NCBI GenBank assembly: GCA_045595845.1
Contig: JAZOBF010000039.1
Coordinates: 1-30,344 of the forward strand
Direction: 5' to 3'
Length of the DNA: 30,344 nt
From: RGIG3009 sp045595845
Lineage (GTDB): Bacteria; Bacillota; Clostridia; Oscillospirales; Acutalibacteraceae
Below are positions 11,565 to 19,755 of the stretch, one piece after another (the first letter of the stretch is position 1; each line of letters starts with the position of its first letter). Below the pieces are notes generated by a model. It made no database searches and was not told the origin of the DNA. It saw only the letters and a list, made by a program, of their open reading frames with translations. Position numbers and translations under genes: made by a program.

Positions 11565-13970
11565 ATGAAAAACAAACAGACTCTTTCCGCCGGCAACGGT
11601 GTATCGGTTTCCTATAAGGTCAATGTTAATGAGCGGATAAAAATACCGTTCTTTAACGAGATCGCGCTCACTTTACTGGTCACTATGACTTGTGTGGGCG
11701 CTATCATGACTTTTGTTACGATTCTGAATTTTTCGGTTATTCCCGGCGTTGTCATTGCGGCTATTGCGGCATTTTCGGTTGTATATACGATTTTATATAA
11801 ACTTATTAAAAAACGGCGCGCTTTGGTTATTGTAGGAACCGCGGTTTTGGCGGGACTTGTTTTTTGTCTGTTCTTTAAAGAGCTTTCAAAAGGCGTTGTT
11901 TTTATTTATGACCAGTCAAAAGCTACCGTCAGCAGCTTTATGTTTTGGGAGCAAACTCCGCCGACATATGAGTGGCAGTATGAATTCCTGAAACTTACCA
12001 ATGCGGTCACCGTCCTTTTATCCATGCTGCTTTGCTCGGCAATCAGCTATTTTACCGTCGTAAAGCAAAGCTTTATTGCGGTTTTCCTCTTGACATTTCC
12101 GTTTTTTGAAATAGGTGCAGCGTTCGGTGCCGTTCCAAACTATCTGTGCTTTTCTTTGTTGTTGGCATCTTGGGCTTCGGCGCTTACCCTTTCGGGAGTG
12201 GCAAATGCCAAAATAAAAATGCGCCATTCAAACGGCGAGAAACAAAAAGCCAAGATCGGCGGAAACAAACAAAGGTTTGCCGGAGTGGCCGTCGTTGCCG
12301 CTGCAACAGTATTCGTTTTATTTAGCTGCATAACCGCCCATCTTAATACCATCGGGTTTAGCCGTGCCGAGAACATTGACAAATTAAGAAATGATACCAA
12401 GTACGCGTTTGAGGATTTTGTGGATTATATTACCGGAAAAGACCACGACGGAAGCCTTAAAGAAGGAAAACTTGATGAAGTCGAAGACCGCATTATTAAA
12501 CACCGGCATTATATCACCATGGAAACTGATATTAGTTCTACGGAAGAACCAATAAAATTAAAAGGATATACCGCCACCATATACAAAAATAATCGCTGGA
12601 ATCAGACGGATGAGTATGAACAATATCAAACGATGTTTGACGGGTTTGACGAGTCGACGCCCTTGATGGGTAACAATACGGGCAGGTTGATTACCAGCAG
12701 CTCTCGCTTTGCGGGGCAGTTTTTTGTGAATATAACGCTAAGCGATTTCAGACGAAAAAAGTCCTATGCGTATGCCCCCTATTATGCGAGTTTCACGGCA
12801 GAGTATACGGCCATCTACGATAGCTATGTTGCCCCGACAAGCAAGTCGCGGTACTCCTATCCCGCTTATTTGTGGGAGGACTATCTTTATATGGTTCCCG
12901 ATTCCGCCGTGTATAAGACGGACGAATATCAGGCGGCATTTGCTCAATATACCGAGTTTGTAAAGCAAGAATATGTCAAGTCGCAGACAACCGAATCGGT
13001 CAAGGCACTTGCGATGAGCTTTGAGGCCTCAGATAAATTCGAGTACATAAATGCGTTGCGCCCGTATCTGCAAAAAAACATGGAATATACATTAAAATCC
13101 GGAAAGTGCCCCGCGGATGCGGACTTTGTCGAACAATTTCTTTTTAATACCAAAGCGGGATACAGCACCCATTTTGCCACCGCCGCCGCGGTCTTGTTAC
13201 AGGCAAGAGGGTATGCGGCGCGGTATGTCGAGGGGTATTACATCCCCGCCGAAGTGTTTAATTCCACGCCGTCAGATCGCCTGTACGGGTTTAAGACGAT
13301 AGACATTACCGATGAGTATGCGCATGCGTGGATCGAGGTTTTTGATGAAACATACGGTTGGATTCCGGTTGAGGTAACACCGGGATTTTGGAGTGGGGAC
13401 CTTCGCAATCCCTCAAAGCCCACACCGCCACCGCCGCCCGAAGAGGACACTCCCCCATCTTCCGACGGAGACTTGTCCATAGACTTTGAGATTGTCGAGG
13501 ATGAAGTAGACAATACGGTTGAGGAAGAACCGTTTCAACCGAAAAAGAGCGTTTCAGGCCGGGTAATCGTGCCAATCTTGTTGGCGGTAACGGTTGTGAC
13601 GATTTGCGCGAGATACGGCGCCTCTGTTTTCATAAAAAGGCGCATGTATGCCTCGCGTAATGTCAACCAAAAACTGAAGTTTGCTTATAGGCAACTGGTC
13701 AGGCTGGCGGCGTATCAAAAAATCGGGATTGACAATGTCCGTGATTATCGGGCGCTTGCTCGGCGCATAGGCGACGGCGGCTACATTACAGCGGAGAGAC
13801 TGTACCGTGTTTTCCATGTACTGTTGAAGCATGCCTATTCCCGTACGCCCGCCACCTTAGAGGAGGCAGATGAAGTGTTAAGTGAATTGCGCGCGTATTC
13901 CCGCGCGATATATGATGATTTGTCCAAGCCTAAAAAGATGGTGTATAAATATCTGCGGAACCTATATTAA
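11565..13970 (+). CDS. Membrane transglutaminase-like protein with Ser in place of the catalytic Cys
   Basis: An 801-residue membrane protein of the TgpA-like layout. It has several N-terminal transmembrane helices up to about residue 265, an extracytoplasmic transglutaminase-core domain (about 480-615), a Pro-rich linker (620-640), a further membrane helix (about 665-690) and a C-terminal cytoplasmic DUF4129-like helical domain. In the core, the segment that normally reads G-[YF]-C-x-x-[FY]-A is GYSTHFATAAAVL, so position 534 is Ser (codon AGC at 13164-13166). His587 (YAHAWIEV) is kept, and Glu603 (GWIPVEVTPGF) stands at the acid position. Family members with Cys act as thiol enzymes; this one may be inactive or use Ser. 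It is the third gene of the MoxR-DUF58 operon, 8 bases after DUF58, with TAGGAG before the ATG. Confidence 0.9.
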   Translation: MKNKQTLSAGNGVSVSYKVNVNERIKIPFFNEIALTLLVTMTCVGAIMTFVTILNFSVIPGVVIAAIAAFSVVYTILYKLIKKRRALVIVGTAVLAGLVFCLFFKELSKGVVFIYDQSKATVSSFMFWEQTPPTYEWQYEFLKLTNAVTVLLSMLLCSAISYFTVVKQSFIAVFLLTFPFFEIGAAFGAVPNYLCFSLLLASWASALTLSGVANAKIKMRHSNGEKQKAKIGGNKQRFAGVAVVAAATVFVLFSCITAHLNTIGFSRAENIDKLRNDTKYAFEDFVDYITGKDHDGSLKEGKLDEVEDRIIKHRHYITMETDISSTEEPIKLKGYTATIYKNNRWNQTDEYEQYQTMFDGFDESTPLMGNNTGRLITSSSRFAGQFFVNITLSDFRRKKSYAYAPYYASFTAEYTAIYDSYVAPTSKSRYSYPAYLWEDYLYMVPDSAVYKTDEYQAAFAQYTEFVKQEYVKSQTTESVKALAMSFEASDKFEYINALRPYLQKNMEYTLKSGKCPADADFVEQFLFNTKAGYSTHFATAAAVLLQARGYAARYVEGYYIPAEVFNSTPSDRLYGFKTIDITDEYAHAWIEVFDETYGWIPVEVTPGFWSGDLRNPSKPTPPPPPEEDTPPSSDGDLSIDFEIVEDEVDNTVEEEPFQPKKSVSGRVIVPILLAVTVVTICARYGASVFIKRRMYASRNVNQKLKFAYRQLVRLAAYQKIGIDNVRDYRALARRIGDGGYITAERLYRVFHVLLKHAYSRTPATLEEADEVLSELRAYSRAIYDDLSKPKKMVYKYLRNLY

Positions 13971-13976
13971 AAAGAT

Positions 13977-14019
13977 AACGGCATGGCGCGTCGTCCTTTT
14001 TGACACGCGCCATGCCGTT
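13977..14019 (+). terminator. Hairpin terminator of the MoxR operon
   Basis: A 15-bp perfect stem, AACGGCATGGCGCGT (13977-13991) with its complement (14005-14019). No long T-run follows, so termination efficiency is uncertain. The gene-free stretch 13971-14270 holds this hairpin, three parS sites and the parA promoter. Confidence 0.65.
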
Positions 14020-14073
14020 CGTTTCGGCCGCCACTCCCCCGTGGCTAACAACGAAAAAAGAACAAATGTTCTT

Positions 14074-14089
14074 TGTTTCACATGAAACA
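14074..14089. promoter_or_regulatory. parS site 1
   Basis: TGTTTCACATGAAACA, a 16-bp near-palindrome differing by one base per arm from the classical Bacillus parS. It is the first of three within 104 bases upstream of parA; ParB-CTP loads on such sites. Confidence 0.88.
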
Positions 14090-14113
14090 GTTTATGCGTG
14101 GTGACGGGAGAAC

Positions 14114-14147
14114 ACAAACCAATGTTTCATGTGAAACATTGGTTTGT
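14114..14147. promoter_or_regulatory. parS site 2, within an extended palindrome
   Basis: The core TGTTTCATGTGAAACA lies at 14123-14138. The symmetry continues 9 bases on each side (ACAAACCAA...TTGGTTTGT), giving a 34-bp palindrome, longer than a normal parS. Confidence 0.92.
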
Positions 14148-14161
14148 TGTGATTGCGGGGT

Positions 14162-14177
14162 TGTTTCATGTGAAACA
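14162..14177. promoter_or_regulatory. parS site 3
   Basis: TGTTTCATGTGAAACA, a perfect 16-bp parS, 94 bases upstream of the parA start. Bound ParB here could influence the parAB promoter (weak TTCACA 14215-14220 and TATAAG 14239-14244, 18-base spacing). Confidence 0.92.
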
Positions 14178-14270
14178 TTTTAAAAATTTGCGCAAAAAAC
14201 TGTAAAATTCTCTTTTCACAAGAGGAAAAGTGTGATAGTATAAGAATACACCGAAAAAAGAGGTGAGAAA

Positions 14271-15032
14271 ATGGGAAAAGTTATAGCTGTCGTCAACCAA
14301 AAAGGCGGCGTCGGCAAAACGACTACCACCGTGAACTTGACATCGGCGGTTGGTGCGCTCGGAAAACGGTGCTTGTTGGTGGACTTGGATCCGCAGGGAA
14401 ACGCAACCAGCGGTGTTGGAGTTGATAAGCGGCAAGAAATGGTTTCCACCTATGAACTTTTGATCGGACAAGCCGAGCCGCAAACGGCGGTTCGTAAAAC
14501 ACCGTATGAAAATGTGGATGTGTTGCCGTCGAGCATGCAGCTTGCGGGTGCGGAAATTGAAATGGTGGAAATTCCCCGCCGTGAAAACCGTTTGAAAGCG
14601 GTGCTGGCGGAGCTGCGCGAGCAATACGACTACCTTTTTATTGATTGTCCGCCGTCTCTCGGATTGTTGACGCTCAATGCGTTATGTGCCGCAGACACCC
14701 TTTTGGTGCCGATTCAGTGCGAATATTACGCGTTGGAAGGGTTATCGCAGTTAATGGCGACGGTGCGGCAGGTCAAGCGACTGTATAATCCCATGCTGGA
14801 TCTTGAGGGCGTGTTGCTGACAATGTATGACGGACGGTTGAACCTGACACAGCAGGTAGTTGCCGAGGTCAAGCGGTTTTTCCCGCGCAAGGTATTTGCT
14901 ACACCGATTCCGCGCAGTGTGCGCTTGTCGGAGGCGCCGAGTTTCGGAAAACCCATCAATTATTATGACAAGAACTCAAAAGGCGCGAAAGCGTATGATG
15001 CGCTGGCGCGGGAATTTGTTATAAAGCGGTAG
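14271..15032 (+). CDS. parA: Chromosome partitioning ATPase ParA (Soj)
   Basis: A 253-residue ParA/MinD-type ATPase. It has the deviant Walker A motif NQKGGVGKTTTTVNL near residue 8, a switch region LVDLDPQGNATSG, and FIDCPPSLGLLT as Walker B. It binds DNA non-specifically in the ATP dimer form and works with ParB-parS in origin segregation and, in Firmicutes, with control of replication initiation by DnaA. The ATG follows AAAGAGGTGAG. parB starts 10 bases after its stop. Three parS sites lie just upstream. Confidence 0.96.
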   Translation: MGKVIAVVNQKGGVGKTTTTVNLTSAVGALGKRCLLVDLDPQGNATSGVGVDKRQEMVSTYELLIGQAEPQTAVRKTPYENVDVLPSSMQLAGAEIEMVEIPRRENRLKAVLAELREQYDYLFIDCPPSLGLLTLNALCAADTLLVPIQCEYYALEGLSQLMATVRQVKRLYNPMLDLEGVLLTMYDGRLNLTQQVVAEVKRFFPRKVFATPIPRSVRLSEAPSFGKPINYYDKNSKGAKAYDALAREFVIKR

Positions 15033-15042
15033 GAGGGGTATT

Positions 15043-15897
15043 ATGGCGAGTAAAATCGGAGGACTCGGAAAGGGTTTAGACGCGTTGTTTGCCGAAAATG
15101 CCGTGGAGGAGCAGGGGAAAACCGTTGCCATTCGCATTGCCGAGATAGAACCGAACCGCGCACAGCCGCGTAAACAGTTCGATGAGGCGGCACTCGGCGA
15201 TTTGGCTGCCTCCATTTCGCAACACGGTGTCTTACAGCCGCTGTTGGTGCGCCCGTTGCCCAACGGACGGTATTCATTGGTTGCCGGTGAGCGCCGTTGG
15301 CGCGCCGCGCGTATGGCGGGATTGACGGAAGTGCCGGTGGTGATTCGGGAAATGACCGATCAAGAGGCCGCCGAGCTGGCGTTGATTGAAAATCTTCAGC
15401 GTGAAGACTTAAATCCGATGGAAGAAGCAATCGGCTATCGCACACTTATGGATTCTTACGGGTTGACACAGGAGGAAGCGGCGAAAGCGGTTAACAAATC
15501 GCGTCCGGCAATCGCCAATGCGCTACGATTGCTCAACTTGCCTGATGAGTTGGCGGCGATGGTGCACGGCGGCACTTTGTCGGCGGGCCACGCGCGCGCA
15601 CTTCTCAGTTTTGAAACCAGGGAAGAACAGCTTGCGGCGGCAAAAGCTGCGGTTGAACAGGATTTATCGGTGCGTGCGCTTGAAAAAATGGCGAAAATGG
15701 CCCGCACAAAGCCTGTTTCCGAGCGCAAAATAACGGTGCGCGACAGTTTTTACAACGAAGCAGAATTGTTGCTCGCCGAAAAACTGGGGCGCAAGGTTCG
15801 CGTACAGGTTAAAGGCGAGGGCGGCATATTACAGTTGGAGTTTTACGGGAAAGACGATTTGGCAGAGCTTGCCAATCGTTTGGTACCGCAGGAATAA
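15043..15897 (+). CDS. parB: Chromosome partitioning protein ParB (Spo0J)
   Basis: A 284-residue ParB. The N-terminal ParA-interacting tail (SKIGGLGKGLDALF) is followed by the CTP-binding ParB/Srx domain with RPLPNGRYSLVAGERRWRAA (the GERRWRA box near residue 82). Next come ENLQREDLNPMEEA, the helix-turn-helix LTQEEAAKAVNKSRPAIANAL, and a C-terminal dimerisation domain. It loads at parS as a CTP-dependent clamp and spreads. AGGAGGGG precedes the ATG. It follows parA by 10 bases and precedes serS by 17 bases, so the three may be co-transcribed. Confidence 0.96.
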   Translation: MASKIGGLGKGLDALFAENAVEEQGKTVAIRIAEIEPNRAQPRKQFDEAALGDLAASISQHGVLQPLLVRPLPNGRYSLVAGERRWRAARMAGLTEVPVVIREMTDQEAAELALIENLQREDLNPMEEAIGYRTLMDSYGLTQEEAAKAVNKSRPAIANALRLLNLPDELAAMVHGGTLSAGHARALLSFETREEQLAAAKAAVEQDLSVRALEKMAKMARTKPVSERKITVRDSFYNEAELLLAEKLGRKVRVQVKGEGGILQLEFYGKDDLAELANRLVPQE

Positions 15898-15914
15898 GAG
15901 AGAGGGAAAAGACG

Positions 15915-17201
15915 ATGATTGATATTAAATTGGTGCGCAGTAATCCTGATTATGTGAAAGCGGCGGTTCGTAAACGCGACATGGATTTGGACGCGGTGAT
16001 TGATGAAATTTTAAAGATTGATGCCGAACGCCGCGAATTATCCGGCAAGACGGATGCGCTCAAGGCACAGCAGAACGCGGCGTCCAAGAAAATCCCCCAG
16101 ATTAAGAAAGAGGGTGGGGATGTTTCGGAAATCATGGCCCAAATGAAGGAATTGTCGGCACAAGTTAAGGAAGCCGATGTGAAGATCGGCGAACTGGAAA
16201 ACAAGCAAAAAGAGCTGATTTATGCGATTCCGAACCTGCCTGACGAGGATTTGGCCGCGGGCGGCAAGGAAAATAACGCGGTCGTACATACATATAAGGA
16301 AAAACCACAATTCGCATTCCCGATTAAAAACCATGTGGAATTGTGCGAGGATTTGGGGCTCATTGATTATGAACGCGGCGCAAAACTGGCGGGTAACGGT
16401 TCGTGGGTATACCGCGGTTGGGGTGCGCGCATGGAATGGGCACTTCTCAACTATTTCATTGACGAGCACATTAAAGACGGTTATGAATTTATCCTGCCGC
16501 CGCACATGTTGGGCTACGATTGCGGGTATGTTGCGGGGCAGTTCCCGAAATTTACGGAAGAAGTGTATTGGATTCAAAATCCGACGAGTTCCGACAAAAA
16601 ATTCATGTTACCGACCGCGGAAACGGCACTTGTCAATCTGCACCGCGATGAAATCTTGACCAAAGCCGAACTTCCGCGCAAATATATTGCATATACGCCG
16701 TGTTATCGCCGCGAAGCGGGCAGTTACCGATCGGAGGAGCGCGGCATGATTCGCGGACATCAGTTCAACAAGGTGGAAATGGTGCAGTATACGACCGCCG
16801 AGGGGTCGGATGCCGCGTTTGCCGAGCTTGTGGAAAAGGCGGAGCGTTTGGTACAGGGATTAGGGCTGCATTATCAGTTGAGCAAGCTTGCCGCCGGCGA
16901 TTGTTCGTTCGGTATGGCACGCACCTCTGATATTGAGGTGTGGATTCCCAGCATGGAGATTTACAAAGAAGTCAGCTCGGCTTCCAACGCGCGGGATTAT
17001 CAGGCACGCCGCGGAAATGTCAAATATCGGGACGATGACGGGAAGCTGAAATTGGCGCATACGCTGAATGCGTCGGGGTTGGCGACCAGCCGTGTGATTC
17101 CGGCTATCGTTGAGCAGTACCAGAACGCGGACGGTTCCGTTACCGTTCCCGAGGTGTTGCGTAAATATATGGGTATTGAGGTAATCCGCAAGGATTCTTA
17201 A
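15915..17201 (+). CDS. serS: Seryl-tRNA synthetase
   Basis: A 428-residue class II synthetase that charges tRNA-Ser. The N-terminal long coiled coil (about residues 30-105), which grips the tRNA variable arm, is clear. The catalytic core shows motif 2 around REAGSYRSEERGMIRGHQF and motif 3 around HTLNASGLATSRVIPAI, with the TAE serine-binding element in LPTAETALVNLH. Length is normal. AGAGGG precedes the ATG. In many Clostridia serS lies near parAB, as here. Confidence 0.96.
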   Translation: MIDIKLVRSNPDYVKAAVRKRDMDLDAVIDEILKIDAERRELSGKTDALKAQQNAASKKIPQIKKEGGDVSEIMAQMKELSAQVKEADVKIGELENKQKELIYAIPNLPDEDLAAGGKENNAVVHTYKEKPQFAFPIKNHVELCEDLGLIDYERGAKLAGNGSWVYRGWGARMEWALLNYFIDEHIKDGYEFILPPHMLGYDCGYVAGQFPKFTEEVYWIQNPTSSDKKFMLPTAETALVNLHRDEILTKAELPRKYIAYTPCYRREAGSYRSEERGMIRGHQFNKVEMVQYTTAEGSDAAFAELVEKAERLVQGLGLHYQLSKLAAGDCSFGMARTSDIEVWIPSMEIYKEVSSASNARDYQARRGNVKYRDDDGKLKLAHTLNASGLATSRVIPAIVEQYQNADGSVTVPEVLRKYMGIEVIRKDS

Positions 17202-17213
17202 ACAATTCCAAAC

Positions 17214-17273
17214 GGTCAGTTCGGAACCATCCTGACCCTATACTTTGAGGTATAGAAATCAAAACTACGGGAG
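17214..17273 (+). promoter_or_regulatory. Structured leader of queT, possible preQ1-type riboswitch
   Basis: The serS-queT gap contains two stems, GGTCAG/CTGACC (17214-17237) and CTATAC/GTATAG (17238-17255). The loop of the second (TTTGAG) can pair through TTTG with CAAA at 17260-17263, an H-type pseudoknot ending just before the binding site GGGAG (17269-17273). QueT genes are commonly controlled by preQ1 riboswitches. This size and placement would suit translational control, but I cannot match a class consensus with certainty. Confidence 0.45.
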
Positions 17274-17281
17274 CGAAAATC

Positions 17282-17779
17282 ATGCAAAAAAGAATACATT
17301 ATCTGACCAGAGCGGGTTTTATTGCGGCGGTATATGTCGTATTAACGCTTGTTATCCAGCCGATTGGGTATGGAACGGTGCAGTTTCGCGTGTCTGAGCT
17401 GCTCACGGTACTGCCGGTGTATATGCCCGAAGCGATACCCGGACTGGCGATTGGGTGCTTTGTGTCCAATCTGGTAGGATTGTCTACCGGCGCGAACCCT
17501 GCGGGTGGCTGGGATCTGCTGATTGGTACGGCGGCAACGGCTGTGGCGGCGGTGCTGACTTATCTGTTGCGAAACATTCGCTTTAGGAATCTGCCGTTTT
17601 TGGCAACCTTGCCCCCGGTTATCGTCAATGCACTCGCGATTGGTGCAGAATTGGCGCTCGTCTATGGCGGGGTGCCATGGTATGTGCATGTGCTTGGTGT
17701 GGCGGTCGGTCAGTTTGCGGCATGCTCGGTTTGCGGAACCATTCTTGCCGCCGCGCTGAATAATATAAAAAAAATATAA
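17282..17779 (+). CDS. queT: Queuosine precursor transporter QueT
   Basis: A 165-residue integral membrane protein of the QueT family, the substrate-binding (S) subunit of an ECF-type transporter for queuosine precursors. About five hydrophobic helices are visible. Family markers are LTLVIQPIGYGTVQFRVSE near residue 20, and FVSNLVGLSTGANPAGGWDLLIGT in the middle, split by a conserved GW-D motif. It needs the shared ECF energising module, not present here. The ATG follows GGGAG within a structured leader, and a strong terminator lies directly after the gene. Confidence 0.92.
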   Translation: MQKRIHYLTRAGFIAAVYVVLTLVIQPIGYGTVQFRVSELLTVLPVYMPEAIPGLAIGCFVSNLVGLSTGANPAGGWDLLIGTAATAVAAVLTYLLRNIRFRNLPFLATLPPVIVNALAIGAELALVYGGVPWYVHVLGVAVGQFAACSVCGTILAAALNNIKKI

Positions 17780-17813
17780 AAACAGACAACTCCGCACGCG
17801 GAGTTGTCTGTTT
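17780..17813. terminator. Bidirectional terminator between queT and the acyltransferase gene
   Basis: A 16-bp stem, AAACAGACAACTCCGC (17780-17795) with its complement (17798-17813), flanked by A-rich and T-containing sequence. It overlaps the stop codon of the converging gene. Confidence 0.88.
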
Positions 17814-18591
17814 AGAATAGTCTTTTAATCAGCATATCCACCAAAAAACACAGGCCATAGATTACCGGTTGGTGCAGTACATAAATCCACAGGGTGTATC
17901 GACCGATTGCGGAAAGAAACGGCACGCGCGAGCGGTACAGCGTTTTGGGGAACTTGCCTTTTTTTGCCCATACGCCGATGTAAGTGCCAATCAAAAAACA
18001 GAAAAACCAAGGAATTAAGGGGAAGAAATCTGCCGCGTTGTATACCGGACACAGTCCAAAGGGGTATAGCCATGGGGTATTGGGACGAGCGTACGGAACC
18101 GAAAGGGTGAATATGCCGTCAATGCCGAAGTAGGCACCGTTATCAAAGGGAATGTGCCAGCACAATACGAACAGCGCGGCGTTTATCAGGATACCGATCC
18201 ACGGCGGAATTAACTGTAGAGTAGGCCGAAATAAGGTATATAATAGGATACAAGCTGCTAAACAGTGTAAAATACCGAACCATACATACGAATCGGCAGA
18301 CAGGATGCCCCAAAATATTGCACACCACATGATAAGAGAGATAAGCCCCGCCGTGGCGGCCAGAAACACACCGCGTTTTATGTTGCTGTGTGACAGATGA
18401 CAGGAAATACCGCAGATTACAACAAACAGACCGGCGAAAAATGGTTGTATTGGTTCAAAAAAGGTAAAGAGCGTGCGGAAAAACGAAACATCGAACAAGT
18501 ATCCGATAACATAGAACGCGTGGTAGCATACCATTAACAGGATACAGAGTCCGCGCAATTCGTCTAAAAAGCGAATTCTGCCGCGTGGCAT
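17812..18591 (-). CDS. Heparan-alpha-glucosaminide N-acetyltransferase-like membrane protein (DUF1624)
   Basis: A 259-residue polytopic membrane protein with about seven helices. The start RFLDELRGLCILLMVCYHAFY (residues about 7-27, broken by the conserved D-x-x-RG and H) matches the HGSNAT_cat/DUF1624 family of membrane acyltransferases. Further conserved parts are FAGLFVVICGISCHLS, WFGILHCLAAC and the C-terminal GRYTLWIYVLHQPVIY. The substrate is unknown; transfer of acetyl groups to cell-surface sugars is plausible. ATG 18591 with GGGGG at a normal distance is preferred over a GTG at 18600 that would sit directly on that site. Confidence 0.85.
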   Translation of the reverse strand: MPRGRIRFLDELRGLCILLMVCYHAFYVIGYLFDVSFFRTLFTFFEPIQPFFAGLFVVICGISCHLSHSNIKRGVFLAATAGLISLIMWCAIFWGILSADSYVWFGILHCLAACILLYTLFRPTLQLIPPWIGILINAALFVLCWHIPFDNGAYFGIDGIFTLSVPYARPNTPWLYPFGLCPVYNAADFFPLIPWFFCFLIGTYIGVWAKKGKFPKTLYRSRVPFLSAIGRYTLWIYVLHQPVIYGLCFLVDMLIKRLF

Positions 18592-18622
18592 CGGTGGCAC
18601 CCCCTTTTTCTAATCAAAGGGT

Positions 18623-18651
18623 ATTATAACACGCGTTTGGGCAAAACACAA
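18623..18651 (-). promoter_or_regulatory. Promoter of the DUF1624 gene
   Basis: Minus-strand TTGTGT (18646-18651) and TATAAT (18623-18628), 17-base spacing, with TGT just before the -10 (extended -10). Confidence 0.65.
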
Positions 18652-18703
18652 GAAGTTTACAAAATGTAATTTAAAATAAAAATTATACAAAGAGGATTCG
18701 TGT

Positions 18704-19408
18704 ATGTCGGCTTTATGGGGAACATTCGTCAATGTAGGGGCAATTGTTGTCGGTTCGTTGGCGGGAATATTGCTGAAAAAGGGGTTGCCGGAGCGCATTT
18801 CGAGCGTTCTTGGCATCGCTGTTGGGTTATGCGTATGCTATATTGGGATTGACGGATGTCTTGCCGGAGAAAATATGTTGGTGGCGGTACTGTCAATGGT
18901 GATCGGTGCCGTAATCGGTGAACTGTTGGATTTGGACGGGAAGCTGAATCGCTTAGGACAGGCGGTGCAAAATCGTTTCAGCAAGGGCAAAGCGGGCCAA
19001 TCCACTATCGCGCAGTCGTTTGTAAGTGCCAGTTTATTGTTTTGCGTGGGCGCGATGGCAATTGTCGGCTCACTCCAGAGTGGTATCAGCGGAGATCATA
19101 ACACACTATATGTCAAATCCGTTTTGGACGGCATTTCGTCAATTGTGTTTGCCACCACACTCGGTGGCGGTGTTCTGCTTTCGGTGATTCCGTTGTTTTT
19201 ATATCAGGGAACGATTGCTTTGCTGGCGCAATTTATTGCACCGTACCTGAGCGAGGCCGTGATTGCGGAAATGACTTGTGTTGGGTCATTGCTTATTTTG
19301 GCTTTGGCACTTAATCTGCTGAAAATCACCAAAATCAAGGTTGCCAATCTCTTGCCGGCGGTGTTGTTACCAATCGTTCTGTGCCCGCTGTATCAGTTGG
19401 TGTTGTAA
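18704..19408 (+). CDS. DUF554 membrane protein
   Basis: A 234-residue polytopic membrane protein of the DUF554 family (Bacillus YdfK group). It starts with GTFVNVGAIVVGSLAGILL and has about seven hydrophobic helices. It includes the conserved LSMVIGAVIGELLDLDGKL near residues 65-83, SFVSASLLFCVGAMAIVGS and a long loop SGISGDHNTLYVKS before VLDGISSIVFA. Function is unknown; transport is possible. AGAGG precedes the ATG. It is divergent from the DUF1624 gene and ends at a strong terminator shared with the RHH gene. Confidence 0.88.
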   Translation: MSALWGTFVNVGAIVVGSLAGILLKKGLPERISSVLGIAVGLCVCYIGIDGCLAGENMLVAVLSMVIGAVIGELLDLDGKLNRLGQAVQNRFSKGKAGQSTIAQSFVSASLLFCVGAMAIVGSLQSGISGDHNTLYVKSVLDGISSIVFATTLGGGVLLSVIPLFLYQGTIALLAQFIAPYLSEAVIAEMTCVGSLLILALALNLLKITKIKVANLLPAVLLPIVLCPLYQLVL

Positions 19409-19428
19409 GAGTTTTTATCAGCCAAATT

Positions 19429-19467
19429 TAAGAGCGGTATTGTCATTGTTTGACAATACCGCTCTTA
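19429..19467. terminator. Bidirectional terminator between DUF554 and RHH genes
   Basis: A 17-bp perfect stem, TAAGAGCGGTATTGTCA (19429-19445) with its complement (19451-19467), loop TTGTT, followed by ATTTT on the plus strand and preceded by AAATT for the minus strand. Confidence 0.85.
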
Positions 19468-19471
19468 GATT

Positions 19472-19648
19472 TTAGTCAGCAGATTCGATTGTGCCGTTTT
19501 CTTCCTCAAACTCACGCACACATTGACGAATTAAATATAATACTTGTCCGTTTATGGAGCGGTCTTCGAATTTTGCTATATGCCGCAGTTTTGCATGCAA
19601 TGCCGGTTCAATTTCTAAACCAAGATGTTTATTATCCTTATTTCTCAT
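19472..19648 (-). CDS. Ribbon-helix-helix (Arc/CopG-like) regulator
   Basis: A 58-residue protein with the Arc-type pattern: strand HLGLEIEPAL, helix HAKLRHIAKFEDRS, and helix INGQVLYLIRQCVREFEEE. Such proteins bind DNA as dimers through the strand pair and often autoregulate. The ATG at 19648 has GGTGAT at a good distance; a GTG at 19657 is less likely. It is divergent from the SLOG-family gene, and the gap contains repeated AAGTATACT palindromes. The acidic tail (EEENGTIESAD) is not part of the fold. Confidence 0.85.
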   Translation of the reverse strand: MRNKDNKHLGLEIEPALHAKLRHIAKFEDRSINGQVLYLIRQCVREFEEENGTIESAD

Positions 19649-19705
19649 TACTATCACCGTAAATCTTAATTTAAGTATATTTTAAGATTATTTTGTGGTA
19701 CAATG

Positions 19706-19733
19706 TTGCAAGTATACTCAAAATAAGTATACT
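19706..19733 (+). promoter_or_regulatory. Promoter and palindromic operator of the RHH/SLOG module
   Basis: AAGTATACT occurs at 19710-19718 and 19725-19733, and a related TTAAGTATATTTTAA lies at 19671-19685. The second copy contains the -10 TATACT (19728-19733), with TTGCAA (19706-19711) as -35 at 16 bases. The palindromes overlap the promoter, so repression by the neighbouring RHH protein is likely. Confidence 0.65.
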
Positions 19734-19755
19734 AAATTTAAGGGTGGTGAGAGAT

